Below are positions 55,849 through 64,000 of a stretch of 64,000 bases of DNA, piece by piece. The stretch lies in the NCBI GenBank assembly GCA_001916965.1, contig MNTL01000059.1, positions 3,287-67,286 of the forward strand. The letters are read 5' to 3'. The notes below the pieces were generated by a model. That model worked only from the letters and a program-made list of their open reading frames with translations. It had not been told where the DNA came from and searched no databases. Position 1 is the stretch's first letter. Every line of letters begins with the position of its first letter. Source of the stretch: Roseburia sp. CAG:10041_57. Its GTDB lineage: Bacteria > Bacillota > Clostridia > Lachnospirales > Lachnospiraceae. The position numbers and the translations under genes were made by a program.

Positions 55849-56751
55849 ATGAACGAGAGAAGAAATAGGCGCCTCATGCAGCTTGTACGACATGTGCATG
55901 GTTTGATGGATATTGACGATACCCAGAAAAATCGAGATTCCCAAGATCATCTAGGCAGTCTGTACGCAAATGATAAAAAGTTTATCTTTACAGATAACAA
56001 TCCGCATAACATGCATGGCGAATGGACACACTTTATTTCAGATAAGGAATCCGCTGATAATACAGATGATACCGTCATCTTTTATTGCCACGGAGGTGGC
56101 TACATGACTGGCAGTTGTCTATATGCCAGAAGCCTTACTATGAAACTTGCAAAATATACTCATCACGACGTATTCTGCTTTGATTACAGACTTGCACCTG
56201 AACATCCCTATCCAGCAGCCCTGGAAGACGCTCTGGCAGCCTGGGAACATATTCTAACACAGGGACATGCTCCACAGAATATTATTGTTGCAGGGGACTC
56301 TGCAGGTGGTAATCTGGCACTTGCATTGACATTAACCCTTCGCTTAAAAAACATGGAACTTCCTAAATGCCTCGTTTTATTTTCTCCCTGGACAGATATG
56401 ACTGCTTCCAGTGAATCCTATCAGACAAAGCTTATGCTTGACCCCGTATTAGACCCTGATTATATCCGTAAGGCAGCTTCCAGCTATTTAGCAGGATCTG
56501 AAGAAACTTCTCCTTTTGTTTCTCCTTTGTTTGCTGATCTTACTGGTTTTCCACCTACATACATTCAGGTAGGAGAAAATGAAATATTGCTAGAGGATTC
56601 TGTTCAACTCCATCGTCATCTTCTGGAATGTAATGTATTTACCAGGATTGACATATTTAGTAATATGTGGCATGTATTCCAAATGACGCCTATCCGAACA
56701 GCAAGGGAAGCTATCTTGAAGGTAAATTCTTTTCTGAAGCATTTACCGTAA
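55849..56751 (+). CDS. Alpha/beta hydrolase, hormone-sensitive-lipase-like esterase
   Basis: 300 residues from MNERRNRRLMQ at 55849 (AGAAAGGACC upstream); the longer frame from 55756 has no ribosome site. FYCHGGGYMTGSC (about 84-96) is the HGGG oxyanion motif. IVAGDSAGGNLALAL has the catalytic serine (near 157). DPVLDPDYI and NMWHVFQM give the aspartate and histidine region. It hydrolyses short-chain esters, probably in the cytoplasm. The last codons and stop (CCGTAA) already belong to the first copy of the repeat array at 56743. Confidence 0.9.
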   Translation: MNERRNRRLMQLVRHVHGLMDIDDTQKNRDSQDHLGSLYANDKKFIFTDNNPHNMHGEWTHFISDKESADNTDDTVIFYCHGGGYMTGSCLYARSLTMKLAKYTHHDVFCFDYRLAPEHPYPAALEDALAAWEHILTQGHAPQNIIVAGDSAGGNLALALTLTLRLKNMELPKCLVLFSPWTDMTASSESYQTKLMLDPVLDPDYIRKAASSYLAGSEETSPFVSPLFADLTGFPPTYIQVGENEILLEDSVQLHRHLLECNVFTRIDIFSNMWHVFQMTPIRTAREAILKVNSFLKHLP

Positions 56752-57740
56752 TTTTTTCATAGCATTTTACAGTCATTCTTTCCTATCTTGTTACTACATT
56801 TTGTGGTATCAGATAGGAAATTATACTTTATATTGTTTTTGAACTTTACTTTTCATCTTAATTTGATAAATTGCCTATATATAACAGTGATTCTTTTATT
56901 TCTATGCAGTTATTATTTCACATCCTTGCGGTTACTTTTTTATAGCTTTCAGGTCATTTTTTCATACCTGAACAGTTATCTTTTCATATTTTAACCGTTC
57001 TTTTTACACAGCTTAACCGTTATTCTTATATAGCTTGTGACCTACAGACCGCATATTTACTGCATTTCTTAGCTTCCCTCATACATAATCATACATTCCA
57101 TACATTACCATACTTAATATCATACTTATCATACAACATATATTGTTGTTTATCCCAATAAAATATATCTTTAAGATGATTCTTTTCCAGTTGAATAGAA
57201 GATCTGTAAAACTCCTATACTTAAAAATAGTTTATTCAATAGATTTATTTTGTTATTTCAATATAATTTAACCGTTATTTCTTCATACCTATTCAATATT
57301 TATCTAAAAATGTATTTATTTAACCGTTATTTTTTCATATCTATCAGGTATTTTAACCGTCAAATTTTCATAGCTTCTGATTTATTGAGTCAAAAATCCT
57401 CTTTTTTTAACCGTGAAAATTTCATACCTTGCCAGGAATTCTACAAATTAGTGTATTTTTTTATAGAATAACAGTAATTCTTTCATACCTTTCTAAAATA
57501 ACCGTCAAAAAATCATACCTTGTCAAAAAATCCACTAAAATCAAGGTTTTTGAATATTCTGAAATCTTTTGAATGCATACTTTTTGACTTTTCAGGACAA
57601 CGTGATTTTGATATGTTACCGTAATTTTTTCATTTCTATAAAATTTAGTCCCTTGATTTTACGCTCTTTTATTTGTTTATTAACCGTAATTTTTTCATTT
57701 CTTTCGGAAAAATATTTAAACCGTCATTTTTTCACATCCT
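56743..57740 (+). repeat. Iteron-like array: about 18 direct copies of a 23-bp element
   Basis: Consensus TTAACCGTNA then TTTTTTCATACCT. Copies begin near 56743, 56767, 56881, 56904, 56926, 56949, 56970, 56991, 57013, 57268, 57320, 57353, 57407, 57468, 57498, 57615, 57680 and 57718. All have the same orientation. Copies 56881-57035 are tandem at 21-23 bp (two helical turns); later ones are 30-117 bp apart. Spacers are unrelated, so it is not CRISPR. The array fills the 1.1 kb between the esterase and the RHH gene and has no gene. By position next to parA it is a candidate centromere or replication-initiator binding array. Confidence 0.85.
57078..57138 (+). repeat. CATAC cluster inside the array gap
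   Basis: Six copies of CATAC (CATACATAAT, then CATACATT repeated, then CATACTTA and CATACTTAT, then CATACAAC) occur in 61 nt at irregular 8-13-nt spacing. They share the CATAC core of the 23-bp elements and fill the main gap between the two groups of copies. Confidence 0.6.
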
Positions 57741-57828
57741 TTGGTGACTATTACAGTCAAAAACAAGTAAAAAGTATTTAAAATGTAAATCTCATTTATA
57801 TTCTACTTTTTAGTAGAAAAAAGGTATA

Positions 57829-57854
57829 AAAAAAAGACCGTTTTACGGTCTTTT
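57829..57854 (-). terminator. Intrinsic terminator of the par operon
   Basis: AAAAGACCG and CGGTCTTTT pair around TTTTA (minus strand: AAAAGACCGTAAAACGGTC), followed by TTTTTTTATACC on the minus strand. It overlaps the stop of the RHH gene. A second palindrome, TTCTAC/GTAGAA at 57801-57818, follows. Confidence 0.85.
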
Positions 57855-58767
57855 ATAATCCATATTCATCAATAAAATTGTCGAGTAGAGTCTGAATCAG
57901 TTCATTAAAGGAACCGCCATTCTTAGCACAATAGTTTTCTGCGATTTTTACAGAGGTTGGTTTTAATACCAGAGATTTACGCATTGACTTGGCTTCTCCT
58001 TTTGGAGAAAAGATATTCGGTATGTTCTTTCTGCTACCAGTGCTGCGGCGCACAGTTGATGGTTCTGTATATTCGGGTTCTGCTGGTATATATGCAGGTG
58101 TTGGTATAGGCTCTGTTATCTGACTGACTGGAGTCTGAACAGGAATTTCAGTAGTATGTATTGGCGGTTCAACCACATTTGAAGTTATATGTGATGGAGC
58201 CTGGACTGCTGTCGGTTGTGGGATATCAGTTGCTTCTGGCTGATATACTACCTGAGGCACTGACTCTGTATGAGTTTGTGTCTGATATACTGTCTGAGCT
58301 TCAGTTACAGTATGAGAAGCTGTTATCTGATCGTTTATTTGGACTTCAGGTTGAACTTCAGGCATAACATATTTTTCTTCCGGCTGTATCATGACTTCTT
58401 CAGGCGTTTTGTTGAATTGTTCTACCGGTTCTTCTACAACCTGTGGTTCAGGTACTTTCTCTACTTCTATTGTCTGATTGACAATGGTATTTTCTGCATG
58501 TAATTCTTGGGGTTCAGGCTCGTTTTGTTTTTCTATAATGGGTTCGGTAACTTTAGAAACTTCTACAACAGGAGTTGATTGAGATTGTTCTATTTCCTGT
58601 TCTACGATTTCAATATGTTTTTCCTCAACCTTTGTTATCTGCTCTTCTGTCTCTTTTATGTTTTCTTTAAGTGGTTCTTTGACACCAGCAGTTTTTAAGT
58701 CACCAATATCTTCTACATGATGTCCTGATTCCAGTGCTTTCTGTTTTGCCCTTTTAAACTGATTCAT
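57853..58767 (-). CDS. Partition partner protein with C-terminal ribbon-helix-helix DNA-binding region
   Basis: 304 residues. Residues 1-20 are basic (MNQFKRAKQKALESGHHVED). Residues about 20-235 are a low-complexity Glu/Val/Pro/Thr/Gln-rich chain with no fold visible. The last 60 residues are basic and then helical: SMRKSLVLKPTSVKIAENYC followed by AKNGGSFNELIQTLLDNF. This is the strand-helix-helix pattern of RHH proteins such as ParG-type centromere binders. The ATG follows the parA stop with no gap (TAAATG), so it is the second gene of the par operon. It most likely binds the downstream 23-bp array or the 16-bp inverted repeats. There is no ParB-type domain. Confidence 0.72.
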   Translation of the reverse strand: MNQFKRAKQKALESGHHVEDIGDLKTAGVKEPLKENIKETEEQITKVEEKHIEIVEQEIEQSQSTPVVEVSKVTEPIIEKQNEPEPQELHAENTIVNQTIEVEKVPEPQVVEEPVEQFNKTPEEVMIQPEEKYVMPEVQPEVQINDQITASHTVTEAQTVYQTQTHTESVPQVVYQPEATDIPQPTAVQAPSHITSNVVEPPIHTTEIPVQTPVSQITEPIPTPAYIPAEPEYTEPSTVRRSTGSRKNIPNIFSPKGEAKSMRKSLVLKPTSVKIAENYCAKNGGSFNELIQTLLDNFIDEYGL

Positions 58768-59565
58768 TTAAAAAACCTCCCGAGAAATAAGTTCTTTTAT
58801 TACTTTTCTGATTGCAATGGCTGCCTGATGTTGAGGCTGTAATGTAACAATAGGTTCATGATTTAACGAGGTGTCTTTCATTGCTACTGAACCTGGGATT
58901 GGAGTTTCAACTAATATATCTTTGAATTCATCTTCTGATAAATAATAATCCTGAAGATCTTTTGCAAGATTGATTCGTTTATCAAAATTGTTAATGACCA
59001 GAGCCTTTATATTATTTTCAATACCTAATGTTTCTATATTTTCTTCCCAGAGGAATGAGAATAATTCTGCACCCTGGATTGCATTCAGGGATACATCGGA
59101 TACCAAAATAATGGAATCTACAAAATAAAAGATATTCTGATTGATTACACCAAGGTTAGGGTTGGTATCAAAAATAATGTGTGTATATTGTGAAAAGAAT
59201 TCTTCATTATTCTTAAAATAATTCGCAAGTAATTTCTCACGGCCTGCTACGCTGACAAGTAACATTTCAGTCTTGATCAACAGGATATTGGATGGAATGA
59301 TATCTATATTTGGCTGTTTCTCTAAAACGTCACTGATGATTAATTCTGATGGATCAATCTTCTTATTATCAAATATGGTTCTAATGTTATTTCTATCCAT
59401 ATCAGAACAATCCAATCCTATGTCATTTGTCAGATTACACTGAGGATCACCATCTACGAGCAAAATTTTGTTATTAGGATTCTGTGCCAATGCTCCAGCC
59501 AGATTAAAACAAGTTGTTGTTTTACCAGTTCCACCTTTTAGTGTTCCAAATGCAATTGTCTTCAT
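58768..59565 (-). CDS. parA: ParA/Soj-family partition ATPase
   Basis: 265 residues. TLKGGTGKTTTCFNLAGALA is the deviant Walker A, VDGDPQCNLTNDIGLD is motif A', and IIFDTNPNLGVINQNIF is Walker B. The short length, without an N-terminal DNA-binding extension, fits Soj/type Ib ParA. It uses ATP-dependent nucleoid binding to move DNA. The start follows AGAAGGGTAATATACT. A perfect inverted repeat lies 26 nt upstream, a likely site of autoregulation. Confidence 0.92.
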   Translation of the reverse strand: MKTIAFGTLKGGTGKTTTCFNLAGALAQNPNNKILLVDGDPQCNLTNDIGLDCSDMDRNNIRTIFDNKKIDPSELIISDVLEKQPNIDIIPSNILLIKTEMLLVSVAGREKLLANYFKNNEEFFSQYTHIIFDTNPNLGVINQNIFYFVDSIILVSDVSLNAIQGAELFSFLWEENIETLGIENNIKALVINNFDKRINLAKDLQDYYLSEDEFKDILVETPIPGSVAMKDTSLNHEPIVTLQPQHQAAIAIRKVIKELISREVF

Positions 59566-61206
59566 AGTATATTACCCTTCTTATTATAAAATGTATTACA
59601 TAATACAACACACAATTTCAATTAGATTCATCATGAAATTTGTCTTTTATATAATACATTATTTTATAGTTTATATATAATATAGCATAATTTTGTTATT
59701 ACTGCAAGTAATTTATATCATCATATCATTTACATGAGCATATATCATTTATTTTATTTTATATTTTAAATGCTATGTATTCATATATTTTTGCATATAT
59801 TCTTAAATATATTTTATCTTATATCCTCTATTATATTTGCTCTTGTATTTCTACAGATATTGTCTATGAACCTATATATTATATTTCCAAATATATTTTA
59901 TTCTATATTTTATACTATATTTTTACATACATTATAAATTATACATTATATGTTATTCTAAAATATATTGCTATGTATCTTATGCTATATATTTAAGATT
60001 GCGTTATATTTTATATTTTACAATACATTATTTAATGTATGCTAAATTAACATTTTGAATATACTATATAAAATATGCAATGATATATGTAATAACATAC
60101 ACACAAATATGTTCCAAAACACCTTATATAATATATGCGTATCACAAATATATTATATAATACATGAATAATAAATATAACATTAAATAATGTATTATAT
60201 AATATATTATACAAAATAATCTAAAACGTATAACATACGACATAATAAAATATAATGTAAAATATAGATGTAATATATAACATAGTATAAAACAATGCCG
60301 AAAATTTCAATAATATTATTATAAAGTATTTTAAAAATATAATTCAAAATATATTGTATAATGTATTATAAAATACACACAGCTTAAACGTACAAAAATG
60401 AATAAATATGTATGATAAAATAAAATACATAAATAAAAATATATTTTGTGTAAATCAATTAATAGTATTTTGAATTAATACAAAATATTACATTACATAT
60501 GATATCATATAATATCATATGTATATTATTAAAAAACTGTGGATAAAAGATTAAAAGACATACGCTTCAAATGTAAAATATCCACATACATTTTAATAAA
60601 ATACTCATATAAATAATATGCTATATAAATGATAAAAAATAATATATTATATAATACATAAATAATATTGTAATTTCAAGTATTTTTTAGTATAATATAA
60701 ATGCAAAATTCATGTATTATATTTTGAATGAAATTAAATTTTGAATATAAATGTATGATAAAAAATAATATATTACATCATATACAAATGAATGTACTAA
60801 ACAATATATGTAAAATGCCAAGTTATATTGCAAATTTTATCATATAAAATGGAAAATACGAAAATAATAATTTATAATGTATTACAAAGCGTAAAATGTA
60901 TGATATCACACAACATATTATATATTCAAAATATAAACACATGAAATATATAATATATTACATAATATAAAAATATTAAATTAAATAATTTAAAAACAAG
61001 AAAATTTGTAAAAAAATACATGATAAAATATATTATACAATACATTTTATCATGTAATCTAAAACACACAGATATGTATATGAAATAACGTAATAGAATT
61101 ATAGAAAATAATCTAAAACAAAATATAAAATGTAATACATAATGTATGCACAAATATATCACCAAATAAAAGATGACATACACTATATAATATATAACAT
61201 ATTGTG
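59566..61206. other. 1.6-kb extremely AT-rich noncoding region with inverted repeats and a DnaA box
   Basis: No credible gene is present; the open frames are all of low-complexity Tyr/Ile/Leu composition. Besides the site at 59592, near copies of TGTATTA-N2-TAATACA are at 60149-60164, 60191-60206, 60362-60377, 60643-60658, 60954-60969 and 61029-61044. An identical 18-mer, ATATATTATATAATACAT, occurs at 60148 and 60642. Another palindrome, ATACATTA-TT-TAATGTAT, is at 60023-60040. A perfect DnaA box TGTGGATAA is at 60539-60547 and a one-mismatch box ATATCCACA at 60578-60586 in opposite orientation. The content suggests an origin of replication or a partition site. Confidence 0.7.
59592..59607 (-). 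promoter_or_regulatory. Perfect inverted repeat in front of parA
   Basis: TGTATTA-N2-TAATACA has 7-bp arms and a 2-bp centre, 26-41 nt upstream of the parA start. The same element, with one or two changes, recurs at least six more times in the AT-rich region beyond. The promoter of the par operon should lie here. Confidence 0.7.
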
Positions 61207-62013
61207 TTAATCGGATAACGGAGTGGTATAAGCAAGCCAAAAATCAAAGTAGGAATCAAAAGAGAGCAAAGTTTTACCTTTTACACCAATGCCATCAGGA
61301 GTTCTGGTATACCAGCCGTTTAGTTCCTGCATTTTAGGATCAGGAGAATTGATGCAGACCCACATTTTCTCACGATAGTTACGAATCTGTGTCTCCGGGA
61401 TAACGTATCGGTTATATATTTGCCTGAAATAAACATGGCATGGAGGAAAAACGGAAAAAACAGCGTTTAACTTACGGATTTCCTGCACAGAGTGGATTTT
61501 ACCCTTGGAATCGACCAATTCGTAGAGCTCAGTTAGTAACATCCAGCCATTATATGAGTCTGATTGTATCCATATAGGCTCTCCCATATGTTGAGCCAAT
61601 TCCTGTGGCAGAATCTCTATATTTTGAATTTGAGATTGATTTGCGATAAATTCCATGGCAGAACGTTTTGGGTCTTCTGAGAGCCCTTTCAGATAGTCAG
61701 CAGATACACTGAATAATTTTGCCAGAGCATCGATTTTATCTGGTGAGGGTATTTTTGCCAGGGCGGGATCTTTATGTTCCCAGCTTGCAATTGTAGAGGT
61801 CGGAATTTTGGAAGAGTTGCCAAGAACTTCTGCAAGCTTCTCACCCAATTCAGTTTGAGACCATCCTTTTGCATTTCGAAGAGAACGGATACGGGTATTT
61901 AATTTGTATCCAATAGAAGAATTTGACATAGAATTGATTTGACTTTTTGAAGTATTCAACTTTGCCAGAGGATCGCCTTTCCTGATTTGTTGATTTGTAT
62001 TTTTCGTAGTCAT
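61207..62013 (-). CDS. XRE-type helix-turn-helix protein with unknown C-terminal domain
   Basis: 268 residues from MTTKNTNQQI at 62013 (GAAAGGAGTCATCTATA upstream). Residues about 36-115 are an XRE/Cro helix-turn-helix with a longer turn (YKLNTRIRSLRNAKGWSQTE, then STIASWEHKDPALAKIPSPD, then KIDALAKLFSVSADYLKGLS). The remaining 150 residues (WIQSDSYNGWMLLTELYELV to FDSYFDFWLAYTTPLSD) match nothing I know. The position beyond the AT-rich repeats suggests a regulator or initiator of the replication/partition module. A typical Rep domain is not visible, so initiator function is speculative. Confidence 0.8.
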   Translation of the reverse strand: MTTKNTNQQIRKGDPLAKLNTSKSQINSMSNSSIGYKLNTRIRSLRNAKGWSQTELGEKLAEVLGNSSKIPTSTIASWEHKDPALAKIPSPDKIDALAKLFSVSADYLKGLSEDPKRSAMEFIANQSQIQNIEILPQELAQHMGEPIWIQSDSYNGWMLLTELYELVDSKGKIHSVQEIRKLNAVFSVFPPCHVYFRQIYNRYVIPETQIRNYREKMWVCINSPDPKMQELNGWYTRTPDGIGVKGKTLLSFDSYFDFWLAYTTPLSD

Positions 62014-63193
62014 TATAGATGACTCCTTTCTGAATATATACTGTATAAAAAATACCATATAAAATCACGTATATAAGAAAATCATGTAAAATGGAAATAA
62101 ACCATATAGTAATTATGATAATGAGAAAAAAAAGAAAGTCAATGAAATTCTACTAAAAAGTATACGAATATAAAATATGGAAGAATACTTCTAATGAAAT
62201 AAAAGAAAAAAATCTGCATAAAAGAAAAATATTATGCAGGAAAAAATGCAAAGATTACATAAGAATATTGCATAATATAAAAATTTGCAAGCTGTGAAAA
62301 AATGGCGGCAAAGTATATACAAATAAAACATTGAAATAAAAGGTCAATATAACTTAAAAAAATATTAAAAAAACCATAAGAATGTGAAATAAAAAAGTTA
62401 TTAGCTAAGACTTATATAGTCAATAAATAATCAGTATATAAATAAGAAAGAAATTATGTCAACAGAATAAAAAATGACCAAAGCAGACAAAGTGAAATGA
62501 CAATAAAGAGTATAATAAAATGAAGTAGAAATATTAGAAAGCAAAAAGGTATAAAAGAATGACTGTGAAATAAAAAAGTAGATTCCGTTATCCGCCAGAG
62601 CATAAAATATAAAACAGAAAAAGTAAATAAAATATAATATACATAAACATACAAAAAAAATGAATAATATTCAAACCTGCAAATTAATAAGAAAATTTGC
62701 GACAGGAGAAAATAGAAAATATTATAACAGTCAGAGATATAGTAATAGAACTTTTTTGACCTTAAAGAGAGCAAGAAAATTATAGACGAACAAGAAAAAT
62801 GAAGTAGAAGATGAAATAAATACGGCTAAAATATACACTTTAATTGAGGATGGAACGAAGGAAAAATAATCGGAAAAGAAATATAAATCGCCACAAAAAT
62901 AAACCAGGAATGTAGATTATTTTGTTATAATATAGTAATATGTAATTATTTAGAACCATGCAAATCAAGACAAAATATACTTGTTTACAAGCATGTATAA
63001 TGCAAAATCTAATGTTCTAAATAGTCGTAGGGAATGATGTCAATTCAACGATATGAGAATATTGGGGAGAATTGAGGAAGCACATAGTGAGAAACAATCC
63101 GCAGGCATTATTATTGGAGACTTTTGCCCTCGATATTACATAATTCATGTAGAAAAATGAAAGAAATATTGCATATAAGGAGGAAAATGTAAA
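62014..63193. repeat. AT-rich noncoding region with degenerate, inverted copies of the 23-bp element
   Basis: No supported gene; the 106-codon minus-strand frame at 62454-62774 is a product of AT-rich composition. Read on the minus strand, copies of the 23-bp element are recognisable near 62289-62311 (CCGCCATTTTTTCACAGCT, two changes from a left-array copy), 62547-62566 (ACAGTCATTCTTTTATACCT), 62464-62482, 62809-62829 and 62855-62876. They run opposite to the main array. Also at 62148-62162 is TTCTACTAAAAAGTA, the exact reverse complement of 57804-57818. Confidence 0.6.
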
Positions 63194-63757
63194 ATGATGA
63201 AGGATTTAGTGCAAAAAAATCGTTCTTACAGGAGGTTTTATCAGGAGAAAAAGATTACTGAGGAACAGGTAAGAGAATTACTTGATATCGCAAGATTAAC
63301 ACCTTCAGGCGCAAATAAGCAGCCAATCAGATATATGTATACATGCACAGAAGAAGAGAATAATAAGGTATTTCCCTATCTGAGATGGGCGGGATATTAT
63401 CAGGATTGGGATGGTCCAGAAGAAGGAGAAAGACCTGCGGCTTATATCATTTTACTGAGCCCGGCTGGTGTGAATGCACCTCAGGATGAAGGTATTATTG
63501 GACAGACTATTCTTTTAAGTGCAACAGAAGAAGGAATGGGAGGATGCTTTATTGCCAATGTAGACAGAGCAGGTCTTGCGGAAGCTATACAAGTACCGGA
63601 AGGATATCAGATTAAGCTGGTAATTGCGTTGGGATATCCAAAAGAAGAAGTTGTAATTGATGAAATTACAAAAGATGGAGATATCAAATATTATAGAGAT
63701 TCCAAACAGACACACCATGTTCCTAAGATTAAATTAGAAGATCTGATTATCAAATAA
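63194..63757 (+). CDS. Nitroreductase-family FMN protein
   Basis: 187 residues. VQKNRSYRRFYQEKKITEEQ near the N-terminus is the arginine-rich FMN-binding start (RSYRRF), followed by IARLTPSGANKQPIRYMYTC. EEGMGGCFIANVDRAGLAEA is the conserved Gly-Gly segment, and KLVIALGYPKEE the last strand. Nitroreductases of this size bind FMN as dimers and reduce nitro compounds or quinones with NAD(P)H; the natural substrate is unknown. ATAAGGAGGAAAATGTAAA is a very strong ribosome site; start at 63194 or the next codon (63197). Confidence 0.88.
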   Translation: MMKDLVQKNRSYRRFYQEKKITEEQVRELLDIARLTPSGANKQPIRYMYTCTEEENNKVFPYLRWAGYYQDWDGPEEGERPAAYIILLSPAGVNAPQDEGIIGQTILLSATEEGMGGCFIANVDRAGLAEAIQVPEGYQIKLVIALGYPKEEVVIDEITKDGDIKYYRDSKQTHHVPKIKLEDLIIK

Positions 63758-64000
63758 GATATAGAAGAATTCGGGATGGTGAATGACAGCTATTATGAAA
63801 TCAGAAGAAAAAGCCGAAATATATAATATAAGTAACTATAATAGCAGATAACGAGTAAACTTGTTATCTAAATAAAGCATCGCAGATGCAGTTTTGCGTA
63901 TGGGTTCTGAATCAATGTCACTTAGTTAAGCTTATTACAAATTAATGGATTTGTGTGCTTTTATCGTGAAAAGGATGTGGTAAACAAAAAAAGAATAAAA
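63758..64000. other. Right-edge intergenic DNA without a supported gene
   Basis: The longest frame from an ATG is 22 codons (63784) and not convincing. A short stem GCATC/GATGC lies near 63879 without a clear U tract. Nothing else is recognised. Confidence 0.5.

Noticed and set aside
56743..57740. CRISPR array
   Set aside because: Copies are degenerate, spacing runs from 21 to over 200 bp, several units are directly tandem with no spacer, and no cas gene is present.
59775..59996. 73-codon Tyr/Ile-rich frame, and similar ones at 60926-61240 and 62454-62774
   Set aside because: Composition follows the AT-rich DNA (repeated TAT/ATT), with no ribosome site or family; they are chance frames.
61207..62013. 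Plasmid replication initiator (Rep)
   Set aside because: Only an XRE helix-turn-helix is clear; no Rep winged-helix pair, relaxase or helicase motif is visible, so the call was left as DNA-binding protein.
63784..63852. 22-codon frame after the nitroreductase
   Set aside because: Too short, no ribosome site and no recognisable sequence.
1..64000. tRNA, rRNA or transposase genes
   Set aside because: None could be recognised on either strand; the unusual region at 56.7-63 kb has no visible integrase or tRNA attachment site inside the window.

Overview
The window looks like chromosomal or chromid DNA of an anaerobic gut Firmicute of the Lachnospiraceae type (order Eubacteriales). The evidence is moderate-to-low GC, strong GGAGG-type ribosome binding sites, Clostridia-style families (PepV dipeptidase, SUF cluster with SufU, MptD-type ECF S component, lipoprotein CbiK, a surface protein with Clostridia-type Ig and CxxC modules), and dense operons lying almost entirely on the minus strand. 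Species cannot be named from the sequence alone.

Layout. 1-1.4 kb: the start of a CbiM cobalt/nickel permease (cut by the window edge) behind a PanE-like reductase. 1.5-9.1 kb: a 2521-residue surface protein. 9.2-15.7 kb: a lipoprotein, a LURP-one/tubby-like membrane protein, a soluble chemoreceptor with a FIST sensor, a TPR-LuxR regulator and an ATC-hydrolase-like protein. 15.8-28.5 kb: a transport island with two pairs of exporter-fold ABC half-transporters (IrtAB/YbtPQ-like), a complete ECF importer (S, T, double-ATPase A), an alpha/beta hydrolase and two AraC regulators. Three copies of the inverted repeat GTTAG-N6-CTAAC sit in its two divergent promoter regions, so it is probably one metal- or siderophore-type regulon. 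28.5-38.4 kb: a decayed MATE gene, cbiL, pepV, an intact MATE, a condensation-like/DUF6320/hydrolase trio, and a lipoprotein CbiK chelatase behind a cobalamin riboswitch with an intrinsic terminator. 38.5-43.2 kb: a split chromate-type transporter with ThrH, a GGDEF protein, a frameshifted gene and an HD phosphohydrolase. 43.4-44 kb: a deletion scar holding pieces of three genes. 44-48.8 kb: sufCBDSU. 49-56.7 kb: a TetM-like GTPase fused to a Rae1/YacP-type nuclease, oleate hydratase, an ABC-class ATPase of the COG3044 type, and an esterase.

56.7-63 kb is different in character and is the most unusual stretch. About 18 same-direction copies of a 23-bp element (TTAACCGTNA followed by TTTTTTCATACCT) lie downstream of a parA plus ribbon-helix-helix operon. 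Upstream of parA is 1.6 kb of extremely AT-rich noncoding DNA with at least seven copies of a 16-bp inverted repeat (TGTATTA-N2-TAATACA) and a perfect DnaA box. Beyond this is an XRE-type DNA-binding protein, then more AT-rich DNA with degenerate copies of the 23-bp element in the opposite orientation. The whole reads as a replication/partition module, whether of a chromid, a large plasmid or an integrated element. A nitroreductase-like gene closes the window.

Cobalamin is a recurring theme: CbiM (cobalt uptake), CbiL (corrin ring methylation) and CbiK (cobalt chelation) are scattered over 38 kb. Several decayed genes (28.5, 42.0 and 43.4 kb) show that small deletions are common here.
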